Origin: Synergistota bacterium
GTDB lineage: Bacteria > Synergistota > GBS-1
Direction of reading: 5' to 3'
Length of the DNA stretch: 64,000 nt
Assembly (NCBI GenBank): GCA_025060595.1
Contig: JANXBX010000005.1
Location: 68,718-132,717 of the forward strand
Within the stretch, counting starts at the first letter, position 1; every line of letters starts with the position of its first letter. The notes under the pieces were generated by a model. The model saw only the letters and a program-made list of their open reading frames with translations. It was not told where the DNA came from and searched no databases. A program made the translations under genes and the position numbers. Shown here piece by piece: positions 29,501 through 38,135 of this stretch.

Positions 29501-31575
29501 TAATCGGCAGGTATGCTGTTGAGGATGTGGCTAATCCTAATACAGGGGGAATTATTGTTCGCAAGGGAGAAGAGATAACAGAGGAAAAAGCTAAAATTAT
29601 CGTAGAAAGCGGGATAAAGAAAGTTAAAGTTAGATCACCTCTGACTTGTGCTCTTCGTTACGGAATTTGTGCTAAGTGTTATGGAAGAAACCTTGCAACT
29701 ATGAGAAAGGTCGATATTGGTGAGGCTGTGGGTATAGTTGCTGCACAGTCAATTGGTGAACCTGGGACTCAGCTTACAATGAGGACTTTCCATACAGGTG
29801 GTATAAGAACCGCAGAAGACATAACGCAAGGTTTACCAAGAGCTGAACAATTGTTTGAGGTTAGAAGACCTAAGAAAGCTGCTTTTATTGCTGAGTTTGA
29901 TGGAGTAGTTATTGAGATTAAGCAACAAGATGGAAGGTATAAACTTACTTTGGAAGCTGAGAATGGGACTAAGAAGGTTTATAGCATTCCAGCTACATTG
30001 CCTCTTCTTGTTGATGAAGGGGATGAAGTTAAAAAGGGAGAGCTTCTCACGGAGGGAGATCTTGATCCTCAAGAGATCCTTGCTGTTCAAGGTATAAATG
30101 CTGTTCAGAGGTATTTAGTTGATCAGATTCAGATGGTTTACAGGTCTCAGGGGGTTTCTATAAATGACAAACATATAGAAACTATAATTAGAAAGATTGT
30201 CCCACCCAACAAAGTGAGAGTTCTTAACGAAGGCGATACCCATCTTCTTCCAGGAGAGATTATATATACTGAGGACTTAGAAGCTATAGAGAAGTTTATA
30301 GATTTGGAAAATAAGAGAATTTTGGAAGACAATATCTCGCTACTTGTGGGTAAAAAGGTAGCTGAGACTGTGAAAGACAAAGAAGAGGGAGGCATTATTC
30401 TTCACAAGGGTGATATATTAGAAGAAGATATCGTTGTTGGATTAAGCTCTTCAGATTGTACTATTAAGGAGATAGCGATAGAGGACGAAGGGGAAGACGA
30501 TGGTTCTTACATACGTATGATATTTGGTGAGCTTGAGTTTTCTCAAAGCGTTCTTAACAAGATTCTTGCGGAACCTGTTGTAGATGCTAATGGAAGTATT
30601 ATAGCTAGAGAGGGAGAGATATTAACTCGTAGTCTCTTGAATAGGATACTCGAAAGTGGCATAAGGCAAGTGTGCATAAGGGATGAGAGCGTATTCAAAG
30701 ATATTATAGGTGAGATAACCGCAGATCCAATAGTTGATTTGGATACAGGTGCCGAGTTGATTCCTGCAAATACGCTTATAACTGGAGAACACATAGATCT
30801 TATTCGTGGGAGGAGAGTAAAGGATATAAGGGTCTGGAGAAGAGTGGAACATCTCTCACTCAAAAGTAAGTTAAAGGAAAGACTCTTAACATCAGTTCTT
30901 GGAGGTACTTTCACGGCTCCATTGATGGATGGAGACAAGGTTATTTTTAAGGAGGGCTTTAGAATAGATAGCCCTGAAATAGTAAGTGCTATTATAGATG
31001 CTAATCCTGGAGCTATAGAAGTGGATGGTAAACTGATAGATATTTTAGAAATGAAAATGAATATACTTACCGATGAAGTATATGGGAAAATCCTCGCGCA
31101 ACCGCTCTTAACTAAAGATGGAAAAGAGGCTTTTCCGGTAGGCCAGGAGCTCAATCAGAAGGTTCTTCAAGAAATAGCTCGTTTACCGGTAGATGAGATC
31201 GTAGTAAGAAGTTTACTTTCTGGGGTTGAAACATACAAAGTAGAGCAGAAGGTTGGATATGCTGGTCGTCAAAAGAGGAAACCTATAGTTAGGCCTCTTA
31301 TGCAAGGTATCACTAAAGCTGCACTTACAACGGAAAGTTTCCTTTCTGCTGCTTCTTTCCAACAGACCGCTCAGGTTCTTACTTCGGCTGCAGTAAGAGG
31401 AGCTTATGATCCTCTGATTGGCCTTAAAGAAAATGTTATTATAGGGCATCTAATACCTGCAGGAACGGGTATAGAGCTTTACAGAAAGGTAAAAGTTAAA
31501 GAAAAGGCGAAATCTCTTAAGGAACTTGAAGCGGAAAGGGTTTTAACGGGAGAAACTATGATCAAGGGGGAGTGA
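26536..31575 (+). CDS. rpoC: RNA polymerase beta' subunit with expanded repeat insertions
   Basis: About 1680 residues, far longer than Bacillus (1199) or E. coli (1407) RpoC. Zinc-site cysteines near residues 56-77 (CYCGKYK...CERCG), catalytic [15 protein letters not shown] and the second zinc region ([15 protein letters not shown]) are intact. Two expansions stand out. Residues about 174-340 carry four tandem copies of a Y-V/I-x...KGD...SEYELxKKxYG module that is usually present once or twice. Residues about 1235-1580 carry five degenerate copies of an ILAEPVVD...GEIL-type module also found once in RpoB and once near the Zn2 site. The GTG at 26536 has 8-base spacing to GGAGG; the ATG at 26539 is the alternative. 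Confidence 0.97.
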   Translation: MMEIKGIKIRLASPDQIRKWSRGEVKKPETINYRTLRPERDGLFCERIFGPTRDYECYCGKYKHIKYKGIVCERCGVEVTESRVRRERMGHIELAVPVVHIWYLKGIPSKLSLLLGIPSKDLEKVVYFASLRRKEQLYKVMSESRGVCKRGDIITGSQFRIHSHFDKQFAAEEAYRVTDLTEIPLEKGEVITSRQLERLKSEFGNMIDGEPCYEILEIDSTVTGVTYKVGDLLPLSELETIKAKFGASKVKAEPFLIKGEETYIVTKVLKMPFKKGDFLGASEYELYRKKYGEKFKVRLETSNLEESCYIVINPGSSPFRLGDIIIESEYELCKKYDPSFEAGVGAEAVKKLLQNLDLDLLAEELRLQIKESTGQRRSKLIKRLEVVEAFKYSGNKPEWMVLDVLPVIPPELRPMVQLDGGRFATSDLNDLYRRVINRNNRLKKLLALKAPEIIVRNEKRMLQEAVDALLDNGRRARPVVGPGNRPLKSLTDMLRGKKGRFRQNLLGKRVDYSGRSVIVVGPELKLYQCGLPRQMAIELFKPFVKRRLVEKGIAPNIKSARKMIERGRPEVWDVLEEVVKEHPVLLNRAPTLHRLSIQAFEPVLMEGKAIRIHPLVCTAYNADFDGDQMAVHVPLSYEAQAESRIIMLSANNLLSPASGGPIVTPTQDMVIGCYYLTIERSGVKGEGRRFVTVEEALIAYEHGTVHLHAPVFLRAKDGYVVFEDGKVKVEPIEDGWFKTTMGRIYFNTLLPKELRFINEVVDKKKLASIVEQCYRECGQRVTVELLDRIKETGFHMATKMGLSVSITDVHIPSRKLEIVKDAEEKTQIVDERFKKGVITEEERIREKERIWSEVVNKLTDMTLEEMDIINPFGMMVSSGARGSRTQLGQMAGIRGLMMDPSGRVIEFPIRSNFREGLSVLEYFISTHGARKGLADTALRTAKSGYLTRRLVDVAHDIIINAEDCGTDNGIEIAALVRGGKVIIPLEERIIGRYAVEDVANPNTGGIIVRKGEEITEEKAKIIVESGIKKVKVRSPLTCALRYGICAKCYGRNLATMRKVDIGEAVGIVAAQSIGEPGTQLTMRTFHTGGIRTAEDITQGLPRAEQLFEVRRPKKAAFIAEFDGVVIEIKQQDGRYKLTLEAENGTKKVYSIPATLPLLVDEGDEVKKGELLTEGDLDPQEILAVQGINAVQRYLVDQIQMVYRSQGVSINDKHIETIIRKIVPPNKVRVLNEGDTHLLPGEIIYTEDLEAIEKFIDLENKRILEDNISLLVGKKVAETVKDKEEGGIILHKGDILEEDIVVGLSSSDCTIKEIAIEDEGEDDGSYIRMIFGELEFSQSVLNKILAEPVVDANGSIIAREGEILTRSLLNRILESGIRQVCIRDESVFKDIIGEITADPIVDLDTGAELIPANTLITGEHIDLIRGRRVKDIRVWRRVEHLSLKSKLKERLLTSVLGGTFTAPLMDGDKVIFKEGFRIDSPEIVSAIIDANPGAIEVDGKLIDILEMKMNILTDEVYGKILAQPLLTKDGKEAFPVGQELNQKVLQEIARLPVDEIVVRSLLSGVETYKVEQKVGYAGRQKRKPIVRPLMQGITKAALTTESFLSAASFQQTAQVLTSAAVRGAYDPLIGLKENVIIGHLIPAGTGIELYRKVKVKEKAKSLKELEAERVLTGETMIKGE

Positions 31576-31582
31576 TATTCGA

Positions 31583-32350
31583 ATGGCTTTTATAGCGCGC
31601 TTTGCTCTTGATGGAAGTGTAAGATGGGGATTTGTAAAGGATAACAGCGTTATGGTTCTAAAAGGAGATCCATGGGGTGAAGTTAAGTATTCTATTGAAA
31701 CAGAAGTTCCTTTGTTTAGAGTAAAGCTTCTTCCTCCTACTTTACCTACTAAGATAGTAGCGCTTGGGCTTAATTATAAGGATCATGCTGAAGAAACAGG
31801 CTTTCCTATACCTAAGGAACCGCTAATGTTTCTTAAACCACCTTCAGCAGTTATAGGTAGTGGTGATACTATTCTCATTCCTAAAGATATTGGAAGAGTT
31901 GATTATGAAGCAGAGCTTGCTATTGTTATTGGGAAAAGGTGTAAAAACGTTGATAGAGACGAGGCTTCCAAGTATATATTAGGTTATACGTGTTTTAATG
32001 ACGTCACTGCTCGAAGTCTTCAAGGGAAAGATGGTCAATGGACTCGTTCTAAATCTTTTGATACTTTTGCACCTATCGGTCCATGGATTTCTACGGAGAT
32101 TGATCCTTTTGATCTGTCTATAAAACTTTATCTTAATGGTGATATTCGCCAGAACAGCAGGACCTCAAAGATGATCTTTAATATTTATGATATTGTCTCT
32201 TTCGTGTCGAAAGTTATGACTCTTGAACCTGGCGATGTTATAGCTACTGGAACCCCATCTGGGATTGGACCCATAAAAGATGGAGATGAGGTTGTGGTTG
32301 AAATAGAAGGCATAGGGAGACTTGTTAATTATGTCAAAGAGGTGGTATGA
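31583..32350 (+). CDS. Fumarylacetoacetate hydrolase (FAH) family protein
   Basis: A 255-residue FAH-domain protein. Key blocks are ALGLNYKDHAEE, DYEAELAIVIGKRC (metal-binding acids), GYTCFNDVTARSLQ and TGTPSGIGPIKDGD. Members act on beta-diketone-like substrates (e.g. acylpyruvases, HpcE-type, oxaloacetate decarboxylases); the precise reaction is not determinable. It begins 7 bases after the rpoC stop and overlaps the next gene by 20 bases. Confidence 0.9.
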   Translation: MAFIARFALDGSVRWGFVKDNSVMVLKGDPWGEVKYSIETEVPLFRVKLLPPTLPTKIVALGLNYKDHAEETGFPIPKEPLMFLKPPSAVIGSGDTILIPKDIGRVDYEAELAIVIGKRCKNVDRDEASKYILGYTCFNDVTARSLQGKDGQWTRSKSFDTFAPIGPWISTEIDPFDLSIKLYLNGDIRQNSRTSKMIFNIYDIVSFVSKVMTLEPGDVIATGTPSGIGPIKDGDEVVVEIEGIGRLVNYVKEVV

Positions 32351-32756
32351 AAAGGGTTTAAGGTTCGAGTGCATTTCCTGTGGAAGATGTTGTAGAGGTG
32401 CCCCAGGATACGTTTGGTGTAGCTTAAAGGAGATTGAGAGGATTTCCGTATTTTTGGGAATTCCTCTCAATCTTTTTATTGAGAAATATATAAGGCATGT
32501 TTGTAAAGGTTGGTCTTTAAAAGAAAAACCTAATGGAGATTGCGTTTTTTATGATGAGAAAAGCGCAAAGTGCCTTATTTATGAGGTGAGGCCAATTCAA
32601 TGTGTTACGTTTCCTTTTTGGCCTTCAAACCTATCTTCGAAAGATAATTGGGATTCTTTAGCGAGAGAGTGCCCAGGTATAAATAGAGGGAAACTCTATA
32701 CTTTGGAAGAGATAGATGAGATAGCCTTTAATCAGGCCAGGTTATATGAGCTGTAA
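32331..32756 (+). CDS. YkgJ-type CxxCxxCC zinc/iron-chelating domain protein
   Basis: A 141-residue protein with the family motif FECISCGRCCRGAPG at the N-terminus and two later cysteines in KCLIYEVRPIQCVTFPFW, together making the putative metal site. Role unknown. I take the ATG at 32331, which overlaps the upstream FAH gene; a TTG three codons earlier is also in frame. A promoter for speD follows closely. Confidence 0.85.
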   Translation: MSKRWYEKGLRFECISCGRCCRGAPGYVWCSLKEIERISVFLGIPLNLFIEKYIRHVCKGWSLKEKPNGDCVFYDEKSAKCLIYEVRPIQCVTFPFWPSNLSSKDNWDSLARECPGINRGKLYTLEEIDEIAFNQARLYEL

Positions 32757-32784
32757 CTTTTTCAAAAAATTTTTATTAAAAGGA

Positions 32785-32812
32785 TTGACAACTGGGTTAA
32801 TGTCGCTATAAT
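32785..32812 (+). promoter_or_regulatory. Promoter for speD
   Basis: Consensus -35 TTGACA (32785-32790), a 16-base spacer, consensus -10 TATAAT (32807-32812). Transcription should start near 32819-32821, giving a leader of about 90 bases before speD. Confidence 0.85.
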
Positions 32813-32818
32813 TATCCT

Positions 32819-32909
32819 TAGCGTGAATAAGGACGGGGGGTTAAGTCCTGTGAGCAGGGCGGCTTCCCGTTTTTAAATTTGCAATTTGAAAGGAAAGGAG
32901 GGGGTTGGA
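32819..32909 (+). promoter_or_regulatory. Structured 5' leader of speD, possible pseudoknot riboswitch
   Basis: GGAC (32831-32834) and GTCC (32845-32848) form a hairpin with the G-rich loop GGGGGGTTAA. The loop's G-run can pair with TTCCC(G) at 32864-32869, creating an H-type pseudoknot, followed by TTTTT. A tiny ORF (GTG at 32823, peptide MNKDGGLSPVSRAASRF, stop 32874-32876) overlaps it. I do not recognise a known SAM riboswitch class. Either a metabolite-binding RNA or a polyamine-responsive upstream ORF would suit a SAM decarboxylase gene. Confidence 0.45.
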
Positions 32910-33311
32910 TTGAGAGTAACCGACAAGGCCTTGGGCAGGCATGTCCTGGTGGAGGTTTATGAATGCAATCCTGAATTACTTGATAATATTCAGTTTCTTC
33001 AGGAAGCAATGGTTGAAGCTGCGACGAGAACAGGAGCTGAGGTAGTAGATGTGGTTTTTAGAAAATTCCAACCTTATGGGGTGAGTGGTGTAGTGGTGAT
33101 ATCAGAATCCCACCTGGCCATCCATACTTGGCCTGAGTACGGTTACGCAGCTATTGATTTGTTTACCTGCGGGGAAACCGCAGACCCCTGGAAAGCTTTT
33201 AGTTATCTTACAGAAGCCTTGGAAAGTAAGAAGGTAACTACTTTAGAAGTGCAACGGGGTAGATATCACGATCTAACCCCCGTGAGATTTATGAAGGAGG
33301 CCACATCCTAA
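32910..33311 (+). CDS. speD: S-adenosylmethionine decarboxylase proenzyme
   Basis: A 133-residue Thermotoga-type SAM decarboxylase, which supplies decarboxylated SAM for spermidine synthesis. The proenzyme self-cleaves to create a pyruvoyl group; the site is Glu66-Ser67 in VVISESHLAIHTWPEYGYAA (by homology to the T. maritima enzyme). Catalytic His68 and a Cys in FTCG are present. I choose the TTG at 32910, 5 bases after GGAGGGGG; an upstream in-frame TTG at 32886 precedes the SD. speE, speB and pdaD lie about 20 kb downstream. Confidence 0.95.
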   Translation: MRVTDKALGRHVLVEVYECNPELLDNIQFLQEAMVEAATRTGAEVVDVVFRKFQPYGVSGVVVISESHLAIHTWPEYGYAAIDLFTCGETADPWKAFSYLTEALESKKVTTLEVQRGRYHDLTPVRFMKEATS

Positions 33312-33365
33312 GCATACTCCCTCCTTTGAAGAGGGTTTAGATGGTAATAGGAAGTGGCAATAATT

Positions 33366-33398
33366 AAAGGGTGTTCTTTCGAAAGAACACCCTTTTTA
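33366..33398. terminator. Bidirectional terminator between speD and cysS
   Basis: Perfect 15-bp palindrome, AAAGGGTGTTCTTTC (33366-33380) with its reverse complement (33381-33395), and T-rich flanks on both strands. It serves both convergent genes; the 3' end of cysS abuts it. This is the only convergent pair in the window with such a separator. Confidence 0.92.
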
Positions 33399-34811
33399 TT
33401 TTAATTTCCACCTTGTGCCTGTTGGAGTGTCTTCTAGTATAATCCCCTTGGATAGTAAGTATTTTCTTATTGAATCAGCTTTCTCCCAATTCCTTTCTTT
33501 TCTTGCTTCTTCTCTTTCTTTAATAAGTCTTTCTATTTCTATTATTTCAAGAGGGAGTTTTTCTTCCGTTCTTATTATTCCGAATATCTCATTGACGTTG
33601 TTTAAGAAGGCAATGGCCTTTTCTAAAAGACCTTTCTTAGGGTTTATTGCTTCCGTAAGATAAGTATTTATAGATTTTACAAGTTCGAATATGCTTGCCA
33701 GAGCCTCTGGCGTATTTAAGTCGTCATCCATACTTTCTTCAAACCTTAACTTGGATTTCTCTATTTCCTCTGAAAACTTAAAGTCTTCTTTAGATGATGG
33801 GTTTAAAAGTTCGCTGCTATTAAAGGCATCTTTTAAGTTAAACATAGCGTTTTGTATTCTCTTTTGCCCACTTTCGGCTTGCTTCAAAGTTTCGTCGCTA
33901 AAGTTTATGGGATGTCTATAGTGAGCTGATAGCATAAATAACCTTAAAACCTCAGGAGCATACTTTTCCCTGAGTTCTCTTGCTGTTAATATATTGCCTA
34001 AAGATTTAGACATTTTCTCTTCGTTTATTAATAAGTATCCGTTGTGGAGCCAAAAGTTGCAAAAGGGCTTTCCTGTTACGCCTTCGGTTTGAGCGATTTC
34101 GTTTTCATGATGAGGAAATATCAGATCTTCTCCACCTGCATGTATATCAATTGTTTCTCCTAAATGTTTCATCGACATTGCTGAGCACTCTATATGCCAA
34201 CCTGGTCTTCCCTTTCCCCAAGGACTATCCCAGTAAGGTTCTCCTTCTTTGGCCCTTTTCCATAAGGCAAAATCCAAAGGATTTTTCTTCTTAGGATCTG
34301 GTTCAATTCTTGCTCCAGCTTCAAGCTCGCTTATAGGTTTTCCTGAGAGCTTTCCGTATTCTGGGAAGCTTAAAACATCGTAATAAACATCTCCATCAGT
34401 AACATAAGCGTGTCCTTTATCTATTAATTTCGACACAAGTTCTATCATTTCTTTAATGTGTTCAGTTGCTTTTGGATAGTAGGAAGCTCTTTTTATCTTT
34501 AAAGCATCAGCATCTTCGAAATAAGCCTCTATATATTTTTCTGCTATCTCCTTCCATGTTTTTCCTTCCTCATGCGCTCTCTTTATAATCTTATCATCTA
34601 TATCAGTAAAATTTTGTACGTATTTAACTACATATCCCTTATACTCCATGTACCTTCTTGCTATATCGAATATAATAAACGGTCTTGCGTTTCCTATGTG
34701 GAAATAGTTATATACGGTTGGCCCGCAAACATACATTCTTACTTTTCCAGACTCTATGGTTCTGAAAGGCTCTTTTCTTTTAGTTAAAGTATTTTGGAAA
34801 ACCAAACTCAT
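33396..34811 (-). CDS. cysS: Cysteinyl-tRNA synthetase
   Basis: A 471-residue class I aminoacyl-tRNA synthetase. HIGH motif as FHIGNARPF, KMSKS as EEKMSKSLGN, and zinc ligands from CGPTVYN (Cys near 29), CSAMSM and the HHENEIAQ block. Length is normal (about 465). ATG start after AAGGAGGAGG. Divergent from the IMPase-like gene across about 80 bases. Confidence 0.97.
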   Translation of the reverse strand: MSLVFQNTLTKRKEPFRTIESGKVRMYVCGPTVYNYFHIGNARPFIIFDIARRYMEYKGYVVKYVQNFTDIDDKIIKRAHEEGKTWKEIAEKYIEAYFEDADALKIKRASYYPKATEHIKEMIELVSKLIDKGHAYVTDGDVYYDVLSFPEYGKLSGKPISELEAGARIEPDPKKKNPLDFALWKRAKEGEPYWDSPWGKGRPGWHIECSAMSMKHLGETIDIHAGGEDLIFPHHENEIAQTEGVTGKPFCNFWLHNGYLLINEEKMSKSLGNILTARELREKYAPEVLRLFMLSAHYRHPINFSDETLKQAESGQKRIQNAMFNLKDAFNSSELLNPSSKEDFKFSEEIEKSKLRFEESMDDDLNTPEALASIFELVKSINTYLTEAINPKKGLLEKAIAFLNNVNEIFGIIRTEEKLPLEIIEIERLIKEREEARKERNWEKADSIRKYLLSKGIILEDTPTGTRWKLK

Positions 34812-34893
34812 GTTTCTGCACCTCCTCCTTGATTAAAAGAATTATACCATATATAATGATGCCGAATGAATAAGGAGGGAGGTGTGTTTAAAG

Positions 34894-35847
34894 TTGGATT
34901 TTAAAGCACTTTTAAGGGAGTTAACAAGTAGTGTTAAATCTGCTGTTAAACCATTTTTAGGAACGAGGCTTGCAAAAAGTATTGAGAGAATGGCTTATAG
35001 TGGTGACGTAACCTATGGTATAGATGTAATTGCTGAAAGGGAGGTCAAAAGGATACTCGAGCCTTTTCTCGCAAGAGGTGAGTTAGCTTATTGTACTGAA
35101 GATGAGGGACTTGTTAAAAAAGGGAACCCTGATTATCTTCTTATAATAGATCCCATAGATGGAACACGCTCGGCAGCTGCAGGGTTGGAAGCCTGCACTG
35201 TGTCTGTAGCAATAAGCGCTTTAAGTGAAGACCCTAAGTATAAAGATGTTTTCTTAGCTTGTATTCTTGAGCTTAAGGATGATAGGTGCTTTTGGGCTGA
35301 GAAGGGTAAAGGAGCATGGATAGAGGAGGAAGGTAATCGTTTTGAACCAAGACCTGTAGATTTAGAAAATCTTGACGGTCTTTTTTGGAGCCTTGGTTTC
35401 ATTGGTAGACCCGCTCGTTGGATTTCCATATGTATGGAGGATTTAATAAACAGATCAGCGATGAGAGGGGGTTTCTTTGTTTTAAATAGCTGTACATATT
35501 CTTTGACAAGGATATTAACAGGTCAGTTTCATGCTTGGATCGATATAGGCAATAGGTTATATAGGGATTTCCCGATGCTTAGGGAGGAGTTTCACAGCAT
35601 AACGCGTGGAAAGCCTGTAGGAATGCTTCCTTATGATCTTGCGGCTGTGAATTTAATACTTAAAGAAGCAGGTGTGCCTTTAACTGATGCCTATGGAATA
35701 CCGTATGATGATAGGAGCTTGCTTGATTGGTCTATAGATGGTTTAGTTTCTGGGGTTTCAGCTTCAACTATAAGTTTGTATGAAAAGATAATGAATGAGG
35801 TTAATAAAGGTATCAGGAGGTTGGAAGAAGAATTAAAGAAAAGCTAA
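34894..35847 (+). CDS. Inositol monophosphatase-like phosphatase
   Basis: About 317 residues of the IMPase/FBPase metal-dependent phosphatase superfamily: LLIIDPIDGTRSAAAG (metal-binding DPIDGT) and an upstream glutamate-containing TEDEG. The final DxSxxD-type motif is not clear; AWIDIGNRLYRDF occupies that place, so the second metal site may differ. I favour the TTG at 34894, 9 bases after GGAGGGAGG; a GTG at 34882 lies within the SD. Substrate unknown. The 3' end overlaps the in-frame upstream extension of uvrC. Confidence 0.78.
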   Translation: MDFKALLRELTSSVKSAVKPFLGTRLAKSIERMAYSGDVTYGIDVIAEREVKRILEPFLARGELAYCTEDEGLVKKGNPDYLLIIDPIDGTRSAAAGLEACTVSVAISALSEDPKYKDVFLACILELKDDRCFWAEKGKGAWIEEEGNRFEPRPVDLENLDGLFWSLGFIGRPARWISICMEDLINRSAMRGGFFVLNSCTYSLTRILTGQFHAWIDIGNRLYRDFPMLREEFHSITRGKPVGMLPYDLAAVNLILKEAGVPLTDAYGIPYDDRSLLDWSIDGLVSGVSASTISLYEKIMNEVNKGIRRLEEELKKS

Positions 35848-35864
35848 AAGAAAAGGCTCTCTCA

Positions 35865-37325
35865 TTGCCTGAGAGTCCTGGGGTATATCTAATGTTAAAT
35901 AAAAAGGGAGAGGTTATATACGTAGGTAAATCACATTGTCTTAAAAAGCGAGTAAGTTCCTACTTTATTCGATCTTTTGATTTTTCTCCAAAGGTTAAAA
36001 GACTTGTAGATGAGATAGCATCCTTTACATATATAACCACTGAAAGCGAAGCCGAAGCATTAATACTAGAAGCTGACCTTATAAAAAAGTATAAGCCCAA
36101 GTATAATACGATGCTTAAGTATGGCGTGAAATATCCGTACCTTTGTTTAACTCTTTCTGAAAGTTTTCCTAGATTGCTTGTTACTCGTGTATTCAAGGAA
36201 GACGATGGGAATCAATATTTTGGTCCCTATACAAGCGTTGGAAAGATGAGAGAGCTCTTAAAGTTTATAGAGAGGTTTTATCCTTTAAGGAGTTGTTCAA
36301 GGTTAGTTAAGCGAGATCGCCCTTGTATAAATTATTACATGGGTAAATGTAAAGCTCCATGTATGGGGTGGGTCGATGAAGAAGAGTATGGAAAGATGGT
36401 GGAATCTCTTTCTCTTTTTCTTGGAGGTAAGCGTGCGGAACTTATGGCTAAGCTCCTGGAAAGTATGGAAAACCTTGCAAAAGAGCTAAAGTTTGAAGAG
36501 GCTGCTAAGGTTAGGGATCAGATAAGATTACTGGAAAAGGTATTTAGGCAACCCAGGATATCTTTAAGCTATTCTGAAGATTATCTTGAGACCTCTTTGC
36601 TCAAGCTGAAAGAAGCTCTAAATCTTGATGTTCTTCCGAATGTTATTGAAGGAATAGATGTATCTAATCTATATGGAAGGGAAGCTGTTGGTGTAGTAGT
36701 TTGCTTTCAGGGAGGTATCCCTTTTAAGAAGAGATATAGAAGATATAAGATAAAGTATGTAGAAGGGATAAATGATCCTGGGATGATAGCTGAAGTTGTG
36801 AGAAGAAGATATGGTAAGCACTCCGATGAGGGTATCCCTGATTTAATACTTATAGATGGTGGTGTAAGCCAAGTTAACTCTGCTAAAAGTGTTTTGGATG
36901 AGCTTGGAGTGAATATCCCTATTATAGGACTTGCTAAAAAGGAAGAGCTTGTGTTTTTCCCGGGTGATTCTATTCCTGTAAAGATTCCTGAGGATTCTCC
37001 AGCACTTCATCTTCTTCAAAGAATTAGAAACGAGGCTCACAGGTTTGCTGTCAGTTATCATAGGAAGCTTAGAGAAAGGGATCTGCTTAAAACTATACTC
37101 GAGGAGATACCGGGTGTAGGTAAAGAAAGAATGAAAAAACTGCTTAGAGCTTTTAAGTCTCTTGAAGGTATAAGGAGAGCATCCCTTCTTGAGATAGCTA
37201 AAATTGATGGTATAGGTGAAAAGTTAGCCTTTACCATAAAGACCTTTCTTGGTCGATATTTCGAGATAAATAGCAATCCCGATGAAGATAATACTAACGA
37301 TTTGAGCGACTCTAACCCCTCCTAA
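35865..37325 (+). CDS. uvrC: Excinuclease ABC subunit C (short form)
   Basis: Nucleotide-excision repair endonuclease. GIY-YIG domain (SPGVYLMLNKKGEVIYVGKS), four clustered Cys (near residues 145-167), UVR motif (FEEAAKVRDQIRLLEKV), RNase H-like domain (EGIDVSNLYG, LILIDGGVSQV, HRFAVSYHRK) and two C-terminal HhH motifs. About 486 residues against about 600 for the family: only about 40 residues link UVR to the RNase H domain, where others have about 130. The TTG at 35865 truncates the conserved N-terminus; upstream in-frame codons encode IKEKLKEKALS, beginning at an ATT (35832) 11 bases after AGGAGG (35815-35820). The 3' end overlaps lgt by 102 bases. Confidence 0.93.
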   Translation: MPESPGVYLMLNKKGEVIYVGKSHCLKKRVSSYFIRSFDFSPKVKRLVDEIASFTYITTESEAEALILEADLIKKYKPKYNTMLKYGVKYPYLCLTLSESFPRLLVTRVFKEDDGNQYFGPYTSVGKMRELLKFIERFYPLRSCSRLVKRDRPCINYYMGKCKAPCMGWVDEEEYGKMVESLSLFLGGKRAELMAKLLESMENLAKELKFEEAAKVRDQIRLLEKVFRQPRISLSYSEDYLETSLLKLKEALNLDVLPNVIEGIDVSNLYGREAVGVVVCFQGGIPFKKRYRRYKIKYVEGINDPGMIAEVVRRRYGKHSDEGIPDLILIDGGVSQVNSAKSVLDELGVNIPIIGLAKKEELVFFPGDSIPVKIPEDSPALHLLQRIRNEAHRFAVSYHRKLRERDLLKTILEEIPGVGKERMKKLLRAFKSLEGIRRASLLEIAKIDGIGEKLAFTIKTFLGRYFEINSNPDEDNTNDLSDSNPS

Positions 37326-38135
37326 GTATAAGCTATCTGTTCTTAGATTTTCTATGAGCAACCTTCCTATGGAATAAAGAAGGATGTATCTGGAAAATAA
37401 AGTCCCTGGAGGAGGATTTTTTTTCTCTAGTTGAAGAAGATAGATGAATATGAAAAGATTCCACATGGACTCATATAGAAACGTTGGGTGGAAGTAAGAA
37501 AAGCTTTTGTAAGCAGCAGGGCGTGCAGCCCGCGGTATAAAGAGTTTCCAGGGAAGATCTGTTGGGGTTCCAAAAGCTTCGTAATTAAAAAAGTTTCCCC
37601 ATCTTCCTATGCTTTGGGCTAAAGGAAAAGCTATAGCGCCTAGGTCAGCGAGTTTAAGAAAGGGGATCTTCTTAATTCCTGAAAATACTATAGCTGTTAA
37701 AAGTGCCCCTATCCATACCCCATGTATAGCTAGTCCTCCGTGCCAAAAGGCAATTATTTCAAAAGGATTTTTAGAGTAGTATTCCCAATTAAAGATAACA
37801 TAATACAATCTTGCTCCTACTAGACCAGCTATGTAACCCGCAATTAGAAGATGATCTAGATCTCTTGCTTTTATTCCATACTTAGGAGCTCGGTTGTAAA
37901 CTATCCGAGCTCCTAAGATGAACCCTGTTACTATGAGGATGGCATACCATCTCAGGTCAAAATTTCCTATTTTAAAGATATAAGGCTTTACTATTACTTC
38001 TCCGCTGAAGACTTTATGGAGTGCTATAGGTGTGACTAAAAATAATATAATTGGAATTAGATAGAAGCTAAGTTTTCTAACGGTAGGTCGCCCTCCATCT
38101 GTGGGTATTTCGATCGTAGAAGAAAATTTTGTCAA
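37224..38135 (-). CDS. lgt: Prolipoprotein diacylglyceryl transferase
   Basis: Integral inner-membrane enzyme that adds diacylglycerol to lipobox Cys residues. Motifs HGGLAIHGVWIG and the Lgt signature GRWGNFFNYEAFG are present, with about seven TM helices. The frame as given (303 residues, TTG at 38135) has an extra N-terminal hydrophobic segment before the usual IGNFDLRWYAILI start and no SD. A family-like start would be near 37994, where only an ATA follows GGAGAAG. Start is therefore uncertain. It lies downstream of the secreted repeat protein, overlapping its end, and overlaps uvrC by 102 bases. Confidence 0.93.
   Translation of the reverse strand: MTKFSSTIEIPTDGGRPTVRKLSFYLIPIILFLVTPIALHKVFSGEVIVKPYIFKIGNFDLRWYAILIVTGFILGARIVYNRAPKYGIKARDLDHLLIAGYIAGLVGARLYYVIFNWEYYSKNPFEIIAFWHGGLAIHGVWIGALLTAIVFSGIKKIPFLKLADLGAIAFPLAQSIGRWGNFFNYEAFGTPTDLPWKLFIPRAARPAAYKSFSYFHPTFLYESMWNLFIFIYLLQLEKKNPPPGTLFSRYILLYSIGRLLIENLRTDSLYLGGVRVAQIVSIIFIGIAIYLEISTKKGLYGKG

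Noticed and set aside
33312-33365. A CCCTC/GAGGG hairpin just after speD.
   Set aside because: Short stem without a U-tract; the 15-bp terminator immediately downstream is the clear signal.
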